Assembly: GCA_020199775.1 (NCBI GenBank)
Contig: JAIVJZ010000040.1
Location: forward strand, 434,001-498,000
Origin: Acidobacteriota bacterium
Lineage (GTDB): Bacteria; Acidobacteriota; Blastocatellia; Pyrinomonadales; Pyrinomonadaceae
Direction: 5' to 3'
Length of the DNA: 64,000 nt
The notes under the pieces: model-generated
The model's input: the letters and a program-made list of their open reading frames with translations, nothing else
Told to the model about the DNA's origin: nothing
Database searches by the model: none
In this document: one piece after another, positions 37,232-45,042 of the stretch
Numbering within the stretch: position 1 is the first letter of the stretch
How the letters are laid out: the number at the start of each line of letters is the position of its first letter
Translations under genes and position numbers: made by a program

Positions 37232-37713
37232 GTAGAACGAAGGAAACGGCGGCGGTCGGCTCGGTCGCGCCCGATTTTATCCTGCACGACACGGATGGCG
37301 CGGAGTGGCAGATGTCGGCGCAGCACGGGCGCGTCGTCGTGCTGCTGTTCTATCCCGGCGACGCGACGCCCGTGTGTACGAAGCAACTCTGCTCCGTGCG
37401 CGACAACTGGGAGAGTTACGCCGCGACCGGCGCGGAGGTCGTCGGCATCTCGACCGACACCGTCGAGTCGCACCGCAAATTCACAGACCGGCATCAACTG
37501 CCGCTGCGCCTTCTGGCCGACACGGGCGGGAAAGTTCACCGGGCTTACGACGCGAGTTCGTGGCTTCCCGGCCGGGCGGCGCGCGCCGTCGTGGTGGTGG
37601 ATGCCGGAGGGATCATTCGCTACCGCAAGGTCGAAGCCGTCTCGCTCTTTCGCCCGCGCGACGCCGAAATCATCGAGGCGATTCGCGCCGCGCAAGAAGA
37701 GCAGAGTTCCTGA
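37228..37713 (+). CDS. peroxiredoxin, BCP/PrxQ-like
   Basis: 161 residues from the ATG at 37228 that overlaps the previous stop. Thioredoxin-fold peroxidase: VGSVAPDFILHDTDGAEWQ, VVVLLFYPGDATPVCTKQLC with the peroxidatic Cys and a resolving Cys five residues later (atypical 2-Cys, PrxQ/BCP type), then VVGISTDTVESHRKF and LRLLADTGGKVHRAY. The peroxidatic motif reads P-G-D-A-T-P-V-C. It reduces hydroperoxides using thioredoxin. Probably co-transcribed with the YggX-like gene 70 bases downstream. Confidence 0.92.
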   Translation: MSRTKETAAVGSVAPDFILHDTDGAEWQMSAQHGRVVVLLFYPGDATPVCTKQLCSVRDNWESYAATGAEVVGISTDTVESHRKFTDRHQLPLRLLADTGGKVHRAYDASSWLPGRAARAVVVVDAGGIIRYRKVEAVSLFRPRDAEIIEAIRAAQEEQSS

Positions 37714-37782
37714 GTTTCGCGCGGGCGCGCGCACGCGCGCCCTATCATCAACGGATTTTCACACAAGGAGAGTTTTCAAATC

Positions 37783-38073
37783 ATGGCCGACCAGATCAAA
37801 TGCAAACACTGCGGCGAGCGGCGTCCCGCGCTCGGCTACGCGCCTTTCCCGAACGAGATCGGGCAGAAGATCGGGGCGGAAATCTGTCAACCGTGCTGGC
37901 AGGAGTGGCTTCAGAAGCAGAGCCAGATCATCAACCACTACGGCCTCGATCTGACCAACCCCGACGCGCAAAACTTCCTCTTCGACAACCTGAAGGGCTA
38001 CCTCTTCAACGAAGGCCAATCACTGCCGACGGCGCAGATCGACACGTCGAAGGAAGGCACGGTTAAGTGGTAA
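37783..38073 (+). CDS. Fe(2+)-trafficking protein YggX-like, with added zinc-knuckle Cys pairs
   Basis: 96 residues, AAGGAG 13 bases before the ATG. PFPNEIGQKIGAEICQPCWQEWLQKQSQIINHYGLDL, DAQNFLFDNLKGYLF aligns along the whole YggX family, proteins that protect Fe-S clusters from oxidative damage. Unlike YggX, it carries CKHCGERR at residues 7-14 and CQPC near 40, giving two CxxC pairs that could bind iron or zinc. Placed right after a peroxiredoxin, which supports an oxidative-stress role. Its TAA is directly joined to an inverted repeat. Confidence 0.82.
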   Translation: MADQIKCKHCGERRPALGYAPFPNEIGQKIGAEICQPCWQEWLQKQSQIINHYGLDLTNPDAQNFLFDNLKGYLFNEGQSLPTAQIDTSKEGTVKW

Positions 38074-38160
38074 CGATGAAAGCGGAACGCGGAACGATGA
38101 ACTGAAGGCAATGTCTTTGTCTTTCATTCCGCGTTCTTCGTTCCTACTTCATCGTTCGTC
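38072..38160. repeat. long inverted repeat, ATGAACGCGGAACGATGAA family (degenerate)
   Basis: AACGATGAAAGCGGAACGCGGAACGATGAACTGAAGG faces GTCTTTCATTCCGCG, then TTCTTCGTTCCTACTTCATCGTT, with small insertions. The left end begins at the TAA of the YggX-like gene; the right arm encodes about the last 12 codons and stop of the convergent DUF1622 gene. More decayed than the copies at 19386 and 27694. Confidence 0.82.
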
Positions 38161-38570
38161 TCGGTTCGCTCCTGTTTCATCTCGCGCATGAGAAAATAGT
38201 TGAGGCCGGTGCGGATCACGGCGATTGCGCCGAGCTTGCCGATCTGATCCCAGGAGGGAGCGATGGCGGTAGAGAGGATGTCCGCGCCGAGTTGAAATTC
38301 AAGCGCGAGCGCGAGATAGCGCGCAAGCGTCAGTCGCGTTTGGTTGTAATTGTCATGGTGCTGCCCGGAGACGAGCGTGCGCGCGAACTGCACGGCGGCG
38401 ACGACGATGCCGAGACAGATCACGGCCGCTCCCATAGACTCGACGAACAGGCGCAGCCACAACACGCCGTGGCGCACGCTCGTTTCGACCGCGCCGCCTT
38501 CGGGACTGCCGACGAGATGCGCCGCACGCTCTTGCAGCACGAGAAAGATTGTCGCCGCCCACAACAGCAA
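38124..38570 (-). CDS. DUF1622 membrane protein
   Basis: About 148 residues from a TTG at 38570 (the true start is uncertain; no ATG in frame until residue 46). Three hydrophobic segments, with the family-typical SMGAAVICLGIVVAAVQFARTL, TRLTLARYLALALEFQLGADIL and GKLGAIAVIRTGLNYFLMREM. DUF1622 proteins are small inner-membrane proteins of unknown function. The last dozen residues (TNDEVGTKNAE) are encoded by the inverted repeat at 38072-38160, so the element seems to have replaced or extended the C-terminus. Confidence 0.8.
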   Translation of the reverse strand: MLLWAATIFLVLQERAAHLVGSPEGGAVETSVRHGVLWLRLFVESMGAAVICLGIVVAAVQFARTLVSGQHHDNYNQTRLTLARYLALALEFQLGADILSTAIAPSWDQIGKLGAIAVIRTGLNYFLMREMKQERTETNDEVGTKNAE

Positions 38571-38876
38571 TGCGCTGCCTCCTTACCGTCGCGACAAAAT
38601 AGCATCAACCCGCACCGGAAAGCGATGCCGGGCATGAGAGCAAACACCCTTCCGCGCGCGGCCCTTAATTCCCTTGCGTCTTTCCCGGCGCAATGGTAAA
38701 TATGCGTGCGCTAAAAACTAATTCCCCTGATCGACAGAGAACCAAAGTTGCCCCGCCGTCGCGCGCGAACGCGCCGCTCGACCGCGGGCCGACCCTGTCG
38801 TCTCGCCCGCGCGGGGCGTTCAGACGAACAGGCCACCGGCAAAACTCGATACTATTCACAGGAGCGAAAAACGAAC

Positions 38877-39083
38877 ATGAAGAAACTTGCGACTCTCATC
38901 GCGCTGGCCGCGCTGGCCGCCGGGTGCTCGTCCACTGACAACGCCAACACCGGGGCCAACGGCAACAAGGCCGTGGTCGTCAATAACAATGCCAATAACG
39001 CCAACGCGAATACGACCGGCGGCGCGGGCGCGGCGAACGCCAACAACACCAATGCGGCCGGGCACGGCAACGCCAACCACTAA
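38877..39083 (+). CDS. small Asn-rich lipoprotein
   Basis: 68 residues, AGGAG 12 bases before the ATG. A lipoprotein signal LATLIALAALAAGCSS puts the modified Cys at residue 17; the mature chain is almost only Asn, Ala, Gly and Thr. The first 19 residues are almost identical, in DNA too, to those of the next gene, as is the last part (GHGNANH versus GGNGNANR). It looks like that gene without the middle BON domain. Expected to be anchored in the inner or outer membrane; role unknown. Confidence 0.75.
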   Translation: MKKLATLIALAALAAGCSSTDNANTGANGNKAVVVNNNANNANANTTGGAGAANANNTNAAGHGNANH

Positions 39084-39205
39084 ACTTTTGCGCCGCGCCT
39101 GTCTCGTCTGAACAGAGGCGTTCGCACGAAGGCGGCGCGCTCGGGGCAAGCGTCGGTCGGGTCATTGGCAGTACTCGACGCTTTTTACAGGAGTGAACAA
39201 CGAAT

Positions 39206-39751
39206 ATGAAGAAACTTGCGACTCTCATTGCACTGGCCGCGCTGGCCGCCGGATGCTCGTCGGCCGACAACGCCAACACGGCATCGCGCAACGGCAACGT
39301 CGCCACCGTCGTCAACAACAATGCGAACACGGCCAACGCGGCCAACGCGGCCAACGCCAACACGTCCGGCCGCCGCGACTATAACGCGAACATCAGCGAA
39401 GCCGATTACGACCGCGACAAGGATCGTTACGGGCGCGAGGCCAAAGAAGCGGGCGACACCGTCGGCTCGGGTTTGAAAGACGGCTACCTCTGGGTGAAGA
39501 CCAAAGGCTCGCTCGCGGGCGTCGATGATTTGAGAGATTCGACCATCAACGTTGACGTGAACGACGGCGTGATCACGCTCCGCGGCACGGTGGCGAGCGC
39601 GGCGCAGAAGTCTGCCGCCGTGAAAGCCGCCAACGGCATCGACGGCAAGAAGAGCGTCAAGGACGAACTCAAAGTCGCCGCCGACGGCGCGGCGAACGCC
39701 AACAGCAACACCAAGGCCGGCGCGGGCGGGAACGGCAACGCCAACCGTTAA
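39206..39751 (+). CDS. BON-domain lipoprotein
   Basis: 181 residues. Signal peptide with lipobox LAAGC (Cys17), an Asn/Ala-rich stretch (20-55), then a charged segment and a BON domain (about 85-160: KDGYLWVKTKGSLAGVDDLRDSTINVDVNDGVITLRGTVAS, typical with its central Gly and the VDVNDGVITLRGTV strand). BON domains bind membranes, often under osmotic stress (OsmY). The tail is again Asn/Gly-rich. Tandem paralogue of the smaller lipoprotein upstream; followed by a strong terminator. Confidence 0.9.
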   Translation: MKKLATLIALAALAAGCSSADNANTASRNGNVATVVNNNANTANAANAANANTSGRRDYNANISEADYDRDKDRYGREAKEAGDTVGSGLKDGYLWVKTKGSLAGVDDLRDSTINVDVNDGVITLRGTVASAAQKSAAVKAANGIDGKKSVKDELKVAADGAANANSNTKAGAGGNGNANR

Positions 39752-39795
39752 ACTTTTGCGCCGCGCACGTCTCAGCTAACAGACGCGTTTCAAAC

Positions 39796-39840
39796 AAAGG
39801 CGGCGCGTGCGAGCCACAATCGCACGCGCCGCCTTTTGCT
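39796..39840 (+). terminator. rho-independent terminator after the BON lipoprotein
   Basis: AAAGGCGGCGCGTGCG (39796-39811) pairs perfectly with CGCACGCGCCGCCTTT (39821-39836), 9-base loop, followed by TGCTC. It lies 45 bases after the stop. Confidence 0.85.
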
Positions 39841-40132
39841 CCGGCCGGGAACGCTATTCCGGCCTCTCGAAAATTGCGCTCGAAGGCGTGCCCGCGCGCC
39901 GCCCCGGCGAAACTTTCGCGCGCGCGCTTCCGTAACACGCCGGGATTCCGGCAGCCGGACAAGTCGGGCCGCGCGCCCCGGCCTCTCGCCGGGCGCGCCC
40001 GACGACGCCGTTTGCGAAACCCCCTTCTCTTTCGTCTTTTAAAACTGTGCGTGCCGCAACGCGCGTCCGCCGCCTTCCGAAGCCGGACGCGCGTTTCGCC
40101 CGTTGACTTTCACATCGAAGGCAGAAACGATC
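39841..40132. other. intergenic leader of the amidohydrolase operon
   Basis: 292 bases without a credible gene. It contains a perfect 11-bp stem ACGCGCGTCCG/CGGACGCGCGT at 40059-40094 followed by TTTCG, about 40 bases before the first amidohydrolase start, which could be an attenuator or operator. Other parts (GGCCGGGAACGC..GGGATTCCGG) are GC-rich with short self-complementary pieces. Confidence 0.45.
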
Positions 40133-41953
40133 ATGCGAATTCATCCTGCACGGCGGTCACGCGCCGCCTCCATCTTTTCTCTCGCGTTCGTCGTCTCGCT
40201 GGTTGCCGGGCTGGTCGCCTTTGCCCCGTCGCCTCTCAGAGTCGCGCGCGCGCAGCGCAGCGCGATTGACACCTACGCCATCACGGGCGCGCGCATCGTC
40301 CCGGTTTCCGGCGCGGAAATACCGCGCGGCACGGTCGTCATCAGGGGCGGCCTCATCGCCGCCGTCGGCGCGAACGTCCCCGCGCCCCCGGACGCGCGCA
40401 TCATCGACGGCACGGGGCTGACGATCTATCCCGGCCTGATTGACGCCAACACCAATCTCGGCATGCCCGCGTCGCAACAACCGCGACCGGCGACCGGCGG
40501 CGCGGGCGGCGTGGCCGCCATCATCGCCGCGCAGCAGCAGGCGACGCCCGCCGTCTCTTCGCCCAACTCGTCGCAGCCCGTCGGCCTGCAACCGGAGATT
40601 CTCGCCGCCGACGTGGTGCGCCCCGGCGGCGACCAGATCGAGGCGGCGCGTAACGCCGGGCTGACCGCCGCGCTCACCGCGCCGCGCGAAGGCATCTTTA
40701 TGGGGCAGTCGGCCGTCATCAACCTCGCGGCTGAGACGCCGCAACAAATGATCGTGCGTTCGCCCGTCGCGCTCCACGTCGGCTTCACGCCGCTGCGCGC
40801 GGGCACGTATCCGGGGTCGCTCCTCGGCGTCTTCGCCGCCATCCGGCAGATGATGCTCGACGCGCAGCGTTACCGCGAGGCCAACGCGATTTACGAAAAA
40901 AGCCCGCGCGGGCTGCGCCGTCCCGATCAGGACAAGTCGCTCGCCGCGCTCGTGCCCGTGCTCGCGCGCCAGATGCCCCTCGTCGTCTACGCCGACCGCC
41001 AGCGCGACATCGAACGCGCGCTCGACCTCGCGCAGGAGTTCAACGTGCGCCTCGTCATCGCGGGCGGCGCGGAGAGTTGGCGCGTGACGGAACGCCTCGC
41101 GGCGGCGAAAGTGCCCGTGCTGCTCTCGCTCAACTACCCGCGCCGGACGACCGCCGAGACGCCCGAAGCCGACCCCGACCCGGTTCGCGTGCTGCGCGAA
41201 CGCGCGAACGCGCCGAAGACCGCCGCGCGGCTCGCCGCGGCGGGCGTCCGCTTCGCCTTCCAGTCGGGCGGTCTCTCGAACATGAACGACTATCTCGGCA
41301 ATGTCTCGAAGTCGCTCGACAACGGGCTCGCGCGCGACGAGGCCGTGCGCGCCTTGACCCTTCGCGCCGCCGAGATACTAGGCGTCGAAGCTCAACTCGG
41401 TACGATTGAGGTCGGCAAGATCGCGAACCTGACCGTCACGCGCGGCGACCTCTTCGCGCGCGACCGCCGCATCACGCACGTCTTCATCGACGGCCGCCCC
41501 GTCGATCTCAGACCCGTGCCGCCAACCCCTGCGGGCGGACAAGGCCGCTCGCTCGCTTCCGGCACATGGACGTTGCGCGTGCAACTCGAAGGACAGCCCG
41601 AACGCTCGCTCACGCTCACGCTCCAACAGGAGACGGAACGTTTGAGCGGTTCGATTCAGGGCGACCTCGGTTCGGCGCAGATCGCGAACGCGTCCGTCGG
41701 CGCATCCGGCGACATCAAGTTCACCGTGCCCATCACGACCGGCACGCAAACCACCGAAGCCACCTTCACCGGCACGATCAGCGGCAACGAAATGCGCGGC
41801 GCGGTGACGACCGTCGGCACGGGCGCGGGCACGTTCAACGGCACGCGCGCGGGCGGTGGCGGTGGCGGCGGCACGACGCCACCGGCAGCGACAGCGACGC
41901 CAACGCCGCCGCCCGCCGCCGGCGAAGGCACAACGCCGCCGCCGTCCGAATAA
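40133..41953 (+). CDS. exported amidohydrolase-like protein, metal ligands lost
   Basis: 606 residues with an N-terminal signal segment (SIFSLAFVVSLVAGLVAFA) and an amidohydrolase composite domain (YAITGARIVPVSGAEIPRG, DGTGLTIYPGLID). At the metal site the usual HxH reads NTN (DANTNLG), the later His regions read YAD and IAGGAESW, and the catalytic Asp region reads FQSGGLSN. It keeps the fold's late segment (LGVEAQLGTIEVGKIANL). The last 100 residues are a beta-rich, Thr-rich domain (SGSIQGDLGSAQIANASVG) and then a Pro/Thr tail. Likely a non-metal pseudoenzyme or partner of the next gene. First gene of a three-gene operon. Confidence 0.85.
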   Translation: MRIHPARRSRAASIFSLAFVVSLVAGLVAFAPSPLRVARAQRSAIDTYAITGARIVPVSGAEIPRGTVVIRGGLIAAVGANVPAPPDARIIDGTGLTIYPGLIDANTNLGMPASQQPRPATGGAGGVAAIIAAQQQATPAVSSPNSSQPVGLQPEILAADVVRPGGDQIEAARNAGLTAALTAPREGIFMGQSAVINLAAETPQQMIVRSPVALHVGFTPLRAGTYPGSLLGVFAAIRQMMLDAQRYREANAIYEKSPRGLRRPDQDKSLAALVPVLARQMPLVVYADRQRDIERALDLAQEFNVRLVIAGGAESWRVTERLAAAKVPVLLSLNYPRRTTAETPEADPDPVRVLRERANAPKTAARLAAAGVRFAFQSGGLSNMNDYLGNVSKSLDNGLARDEAVRALTLRAAEILGVEAQLGTIEVGKIANLTVTRGDLFARDRRITHVFIDGRPVDLRPVPPTPAGGQGRSLASGTWTLRVQLEGQPERSLTLTLQQETERLSGSIQGDLGSAQIANASVGASGDIKFTVPITTGTQTTEATFTGTISGNEMRGAVTTVGTGAGTFNGTRAGGGGGGGTTPPAATATPTPPPAAGEGTTPPPSE

Positions 41954-42033
41954 CGATAAAGTAGGAACGATGAACGATGAAGGAAAGGCCGTTTGCTTTC
42001 AGTTCATCGTTCATCGTTCCGCGTTCATACTTT
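41954..42033. repeat. long inverted repeat, ATGAACGCGGAACGATGAA family
   Basis: GATAAAGTAGGAACGATGAACGATGAAGGAAAG pairs with CTTTCAGTTCATCGTTCATCGTTCC and then a GCGTTCATACTTT arm around GCCGTTTG. It begins at the TAA stop of the first amidohydrolase gene (TAACGAT) and ends 20 bases before the second, inside the presumed operon. Confidence 0.88.
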
Positions 42034-42052
42034 CTTCGCTGGAGCTTATATT

Positions 42053-43528
42053 ATGAGGAAACTTATTTCACTTTTCATTTCGCTGGCCGTGCTCGTCCCC
42101 GCGTGGGGCGGCGCGTCGGCACAGCAGCGACGGCGCGAGGGCGCGGCGCGAACCGAACCGAACGCCGCCGCCGCCACCGAGACGTTGATTCGCAACGCGA
42201 CCGTCATCACCGTCTCGCGCGGCACGCTCGCCAACACCGACATCCTGATTCGCAACGGCAAGATCGCGGGCGTGGGTCAGAACCTGAAAGCCGGTGAGCG
42301 CGCGCGCGTGATCGACGCGACGGGCAAGTACGTCATGCCCGGCATCGTGGACGCGCACTCGCACTCGATGTCCGACGCGATCAATGAGGGCACGCTCTCC
42401 GTCACTTCGATGGTGCGTATCCGCGATGTGCTGAACCCGACCGCGCCCAACCTCTATCGCGAACTCGCGGGCGGCGTGACCACCCTCAACATCCTGCACG
42501 GCTCGGCTAACACCATTGGCGGGCAGAATACCGTGGTGAAGATCAAGTACGGTCGCCCCGTCGCCGAGTTCATCTTTCCGGGCGCGCCTCCCGGCATCAA
42601 GTTCGCCCTCGGCGAAAACGTCAAGCAGGCGAGCCGGACGTTGCAACCCGGGCAGACGCGCCGCTACCCGGCCACACGCATGGGGCAGGAAGAAGTGTTG
42701 CGCGACGCCTTCACGCGCGCGCGCAACTACAAGCGGACTTGGGACGAGCACCGCGCCGCCGTCGCGCAGGGCGGGCGGAACTTGATCCCGCCGCGCCGCG
42801 ACCTGCAACTCGAACCGCTCGTCGAGATTCTCGAAGGCAAGCGGCTCGTCCACGCGCACTGCTACCGCGCCGACGAGATCATCATGCTCTTGAATCTGGC
42901 AGACGACTTCGGCTTCAAGATCAAGACGCTCCAACACGTGCTCGAAGGCTACAAGGTCGCGAAAGAGATCGCGGCGCACGGCGCGGGCGCGTCCTCGTTC
43001 GCGGACAGTTGGGGCTACAAGATCGAAGCCTACGACGCCATCCCCTACAACGCGGCGGTGATGGTGCGCGCCGGGGTCATCGTCTCCATCAACTCCGACT
43101 CGGACGAGCGCGCGCGCCGTCTGAACATCGAAGCCGCGAAGATGATGAAGTACGGCGACCTGTCGGAAGACGAAGCCCTGCGCCTCATCACGCTCAACCC
43201 GGCGATCCAACTCGGCGTACAGGATCGCGTCGGTTCGATTGACGTGGGCAAAGACGCCGACCTCGCCATCTGGACGGCGCACCCCTTCAGCGTCTACTCG
43301 CGCGTCGAGACCACTTTCATTGACGGCGACATCTTCTTCGACCGCCAGCAAGACCTCGCCCGCCGCCCCGAACTCGAACGCGAACGCCAAGAGTTGTTGC
43401 GCGCGGAAGCGAATCGCCCGCCCGCCGAAGGCGGCGCACCGCCGCAGCCCGGCGCGCCGCGCCGTCGCCCCACGAACCATCACGACCACGACGACGTTGA
43501 CCACGGGGAAGGAGACAACAACCGATGA
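42053..43528 (+). CDS. exported amidohydrolase (imidazolonepropionase-like)
   Basis: 491 residues from ATG 42053, TGGAGC upstream. Sec signal peptide (LISLFISLAVLVPAWGGASAQ). Composite domain with IRNATVITVSRGTLANTDIL and intact metal site: HSH in VMPGIVDAHSHSMSD, His in LVHAHCYRADE, His in LQHVLEGYK, and Asp in INSDSDERARRLN. LGVQDRVGSIDVGKDADLAIW closes the domain. The tail is rich in His and Asp (HHDHDDVDHGEGD), a possible metal store. Hydrolyses an unknown cyclic amide or peptide-like bond in the periplasm. The stop overlaps the next start (ATGA). Confidence 0.92.
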   Translation: MRKLISLFISLAVLVPAWGGASAQQRRREGAARTEPNAAAATETLIRNATVITVSRGTLANTDILIRNGKIAGVGQNLKAGERARVIDATGKYVMPGIVDAHSHSMSDAINEGTLSVTSMVRIRDVLNPTAPNLYRELAGGVTTLNILHGSANTIGGQNTVVKIKYGRPVAEFIFPGAPPGIKFALGENVKQASRTLQPGQTRRYPATRMGQEEVLRDAFTRARNYKRTWDEHRAAVAQGGRNLIPPRRDLQLEPLVEILEGKRLVHAHCYRADEIIMLLNLADDFGFKIKTLQHVLEGYKVAKEIAAHGAGASSFADSWGYKIEAYDAIPYNAAVMVRAGVIVSINSDSDERARRLNIEAAKMMKYGDLSEDEALRLITLNPAIQLGVQDRVGSIDVGKDADLAIWTAHPFSVYSRVETTFIDGDIFFDRQQDLARRPELERERQELLRAEANRPPAEGGAPPQPGAPRRRPTNHHDHDDVDHGEGDNNR

Positions 43529-44919
43529 GAGCCAACTCATTCTCCAAAGTCTTCGCACGCATTAACGTCTTCGCGCGCGTCCCGTTCGCGCTCGCCGCGC
43601 TCCTGCTTGTGTCCGCCGCCGCGCCAATAACGTCGGCGCAGCAGGCTTCGAGCACGATGGGGACGCAGTTCATGTCGGGCACGCCGGGCACGTTCGCCAT
43701 TCGCAACGCGCGCATCGTCACCGTCTCCGGCGCGGACATCGAGAACGGAACAATCGTCGTCAGCGACGGCAGGATCACCGCCGTCGGCGCGAGCGCCGCC
43801 GTGCCCGCGGGCGCGCAGGAGATAGACGCGCGCGGGCTCTCCGTCTATCCCGGCATGATCGACCTCGGCACTGCGATGGGACTGATCGAGATCGGGCAGG
43901 GCGCGAACGCGACCGTGGACGTGGCCGAAGTCGGCGACATGAACCCGAACGCGCAAGCCTTCTACGGCATCAACCCGCACAGCGCGCACGTCGCCGTCAC
44001 GCGCGTCAACGGCGTGACGAGCGTCCTCAGTTTGCCCGCGGGCGGGATCGTTTCCGGTCAGGCCGCTCTGATCAACCTGCTCGGCTCAAGCCCACGCGAG
44101 ATGGCGCTCGTGCCTGCGGCCGCGCTCGTCGTCAACTACCCGCGCGCGGCCGGTGGCGGCGGCTTCGGCGGCTTCTTCCAACAGCCGCAGGCGAACCCGG
44201 CGGCGGCCGCGACGGCGCGCGACCGTCAGGTCGAACAACTGCGCAAGCTCCTGCGCGACGCCGAAGCCTACGGCCGCGCGATGGACGCGGCGAACGCTGA
44301 TCGCAACCTCCCGCGCCCGGACGCCGACGTGATGCTGGCGTCGCTCGTGCCCTACGTTCGCGGCGAGCGTCCCGTCGTCTTCCGCGCCGACCGCGAGGCG
44401 GAGATGCGCGCCGCCGTCCGCTTCAGCGAGGAGATGAAACTCAAGCCCATCATCCTCGGCGGCAACGACGCCTGGAAGATCGCGTCGCTCCTCAAAGAGC
44501 GCAACGTCCCCGTCATCCTCAACGGCCTCTTCGACCTGCCGAGCCGCGAGGACGACTTCTACGACGTGATGTACGAGAGCGCGGCCAAGCTCCAACAGGC
44601 GGGCGTGCGCTTCGCCCTCTCCACGGGCGATCAGGGCGCGGAGGTGCGCGACCTCCCGTACCGCGCCGGGATGGCCGCCGCCTTCGGCCTCTCGCGCGCC
44701 GACGCGCTCAAGTCCGTCACGCTCTACCCCGCGCAGATCATGGGCGTCGGCGACCGCCTCGGTTCAATCGACGTGGGCAAAATCGCCAACCTCGTCGTCA
44801 CCGACGGCGACCTGCTCGAAGCGCGCACGCGCATCCGTCACCTCTTCATCAACGGCCGCCAGGTGCCGCTCAACAGCCGTCACACGGAACTCTACGAGCA
44901 ATTCCGCAACCGGAAGTAG
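43525..44919 (+). CDS. exported amidohydrolase-like protein, metal ligands lost
   Basis: 464 residues with signal peptide (FALAALLLVSAAAPITSAQQ). Same composite fold (FAIRNARIVTVSGADIENG, EIDARGLSVYPGMID), but the HxH position reads GTA (DLGTAMG), and the later His and Asp sites are RAD, ILGGND and STGDQG. It retains LGVEDRLG-type closure (MGVGDRLGSIDVGKIANLVVT). About as divergent from the 40133 protein as from the active 42053 protein. Start overlaps the previous stop by four bases; a terminator follows. Probably works with the central enzyme, for example as a structural partner. Confidence 0.87.
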   Translation: MRANSFSKVFARINVFARVPFALAALLLVSAAAPITSAQQASSTMGTQFMSGTPGTFAIRNARIVTVSGADIENGTIVVSDGRITAVGASAAVPAGAQEIDARGLSVYPGMIDLGTAMGLIEIGQGANATVDVAEVGDMNPNAQAFYGINPHSAHVAVTRVNGVTSVLSLPAGGIVSGQAALINLLGSSPREMALVPAAALVVNYPRAAGGGGFGGFFQQPQANPAAAATARDRQVEQLRKLLRDAEAYGRAMDAANADRNLPRPDADVMLASLVPYVRGERPVVFRADREAEMRAAVRFSEEMKLKPIILGGNDAWKIASLLKERNVPVILNGLFDLPSREDDFYDVMYESAAKLQQAGVRFALSTGDQGAEVRDLPYRAGMAAAFGLSRADALKSVTLYPAQIMGVGDRLGSIDVGKIANLVVTDGDLLEARTRIRHLFINGRQVPLNSRHTELYEQFRNRK

Positions 44920-44941
44920 GGCGTTCCGTAAAGCCCGCGAC

Positions 44942-44992
44942 ACACAACAAAAGGGAGTCGAGACGTTAAACGTTTCGGCTCCCTTTTGTTGT
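44942..44992 (+). terminator. rho-independent terminator after the amidohydrolase operon
   Basis: ACAACAAAAGGGAGTCGAGACG pairs with CGTTTCGGCTCCCTTTTGTTGT around TTAA, with one mismatch pair, and holds its own T-run. Located 25 bases after the last stop, between convergent genes. Confidence 0.9.
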
Positions 44993-45042
44993 GCTCTATC
45001 AAGCGGCGACTTTCGGCTGCCTGAATTCGCTCTTGAAATTTG

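Noticed and set aside
19386-42033. CRISPR-like arrays
   Set aside because: The recurrent 20-40 base sequences are inverted, scattered between genes and not separated by regular spacers; no cas genes are present.
42068-43558. Minus-strand open frame of 496 codons
   Set aside because: Antisense of the active amidohydrolase gene; no recognisable domain.
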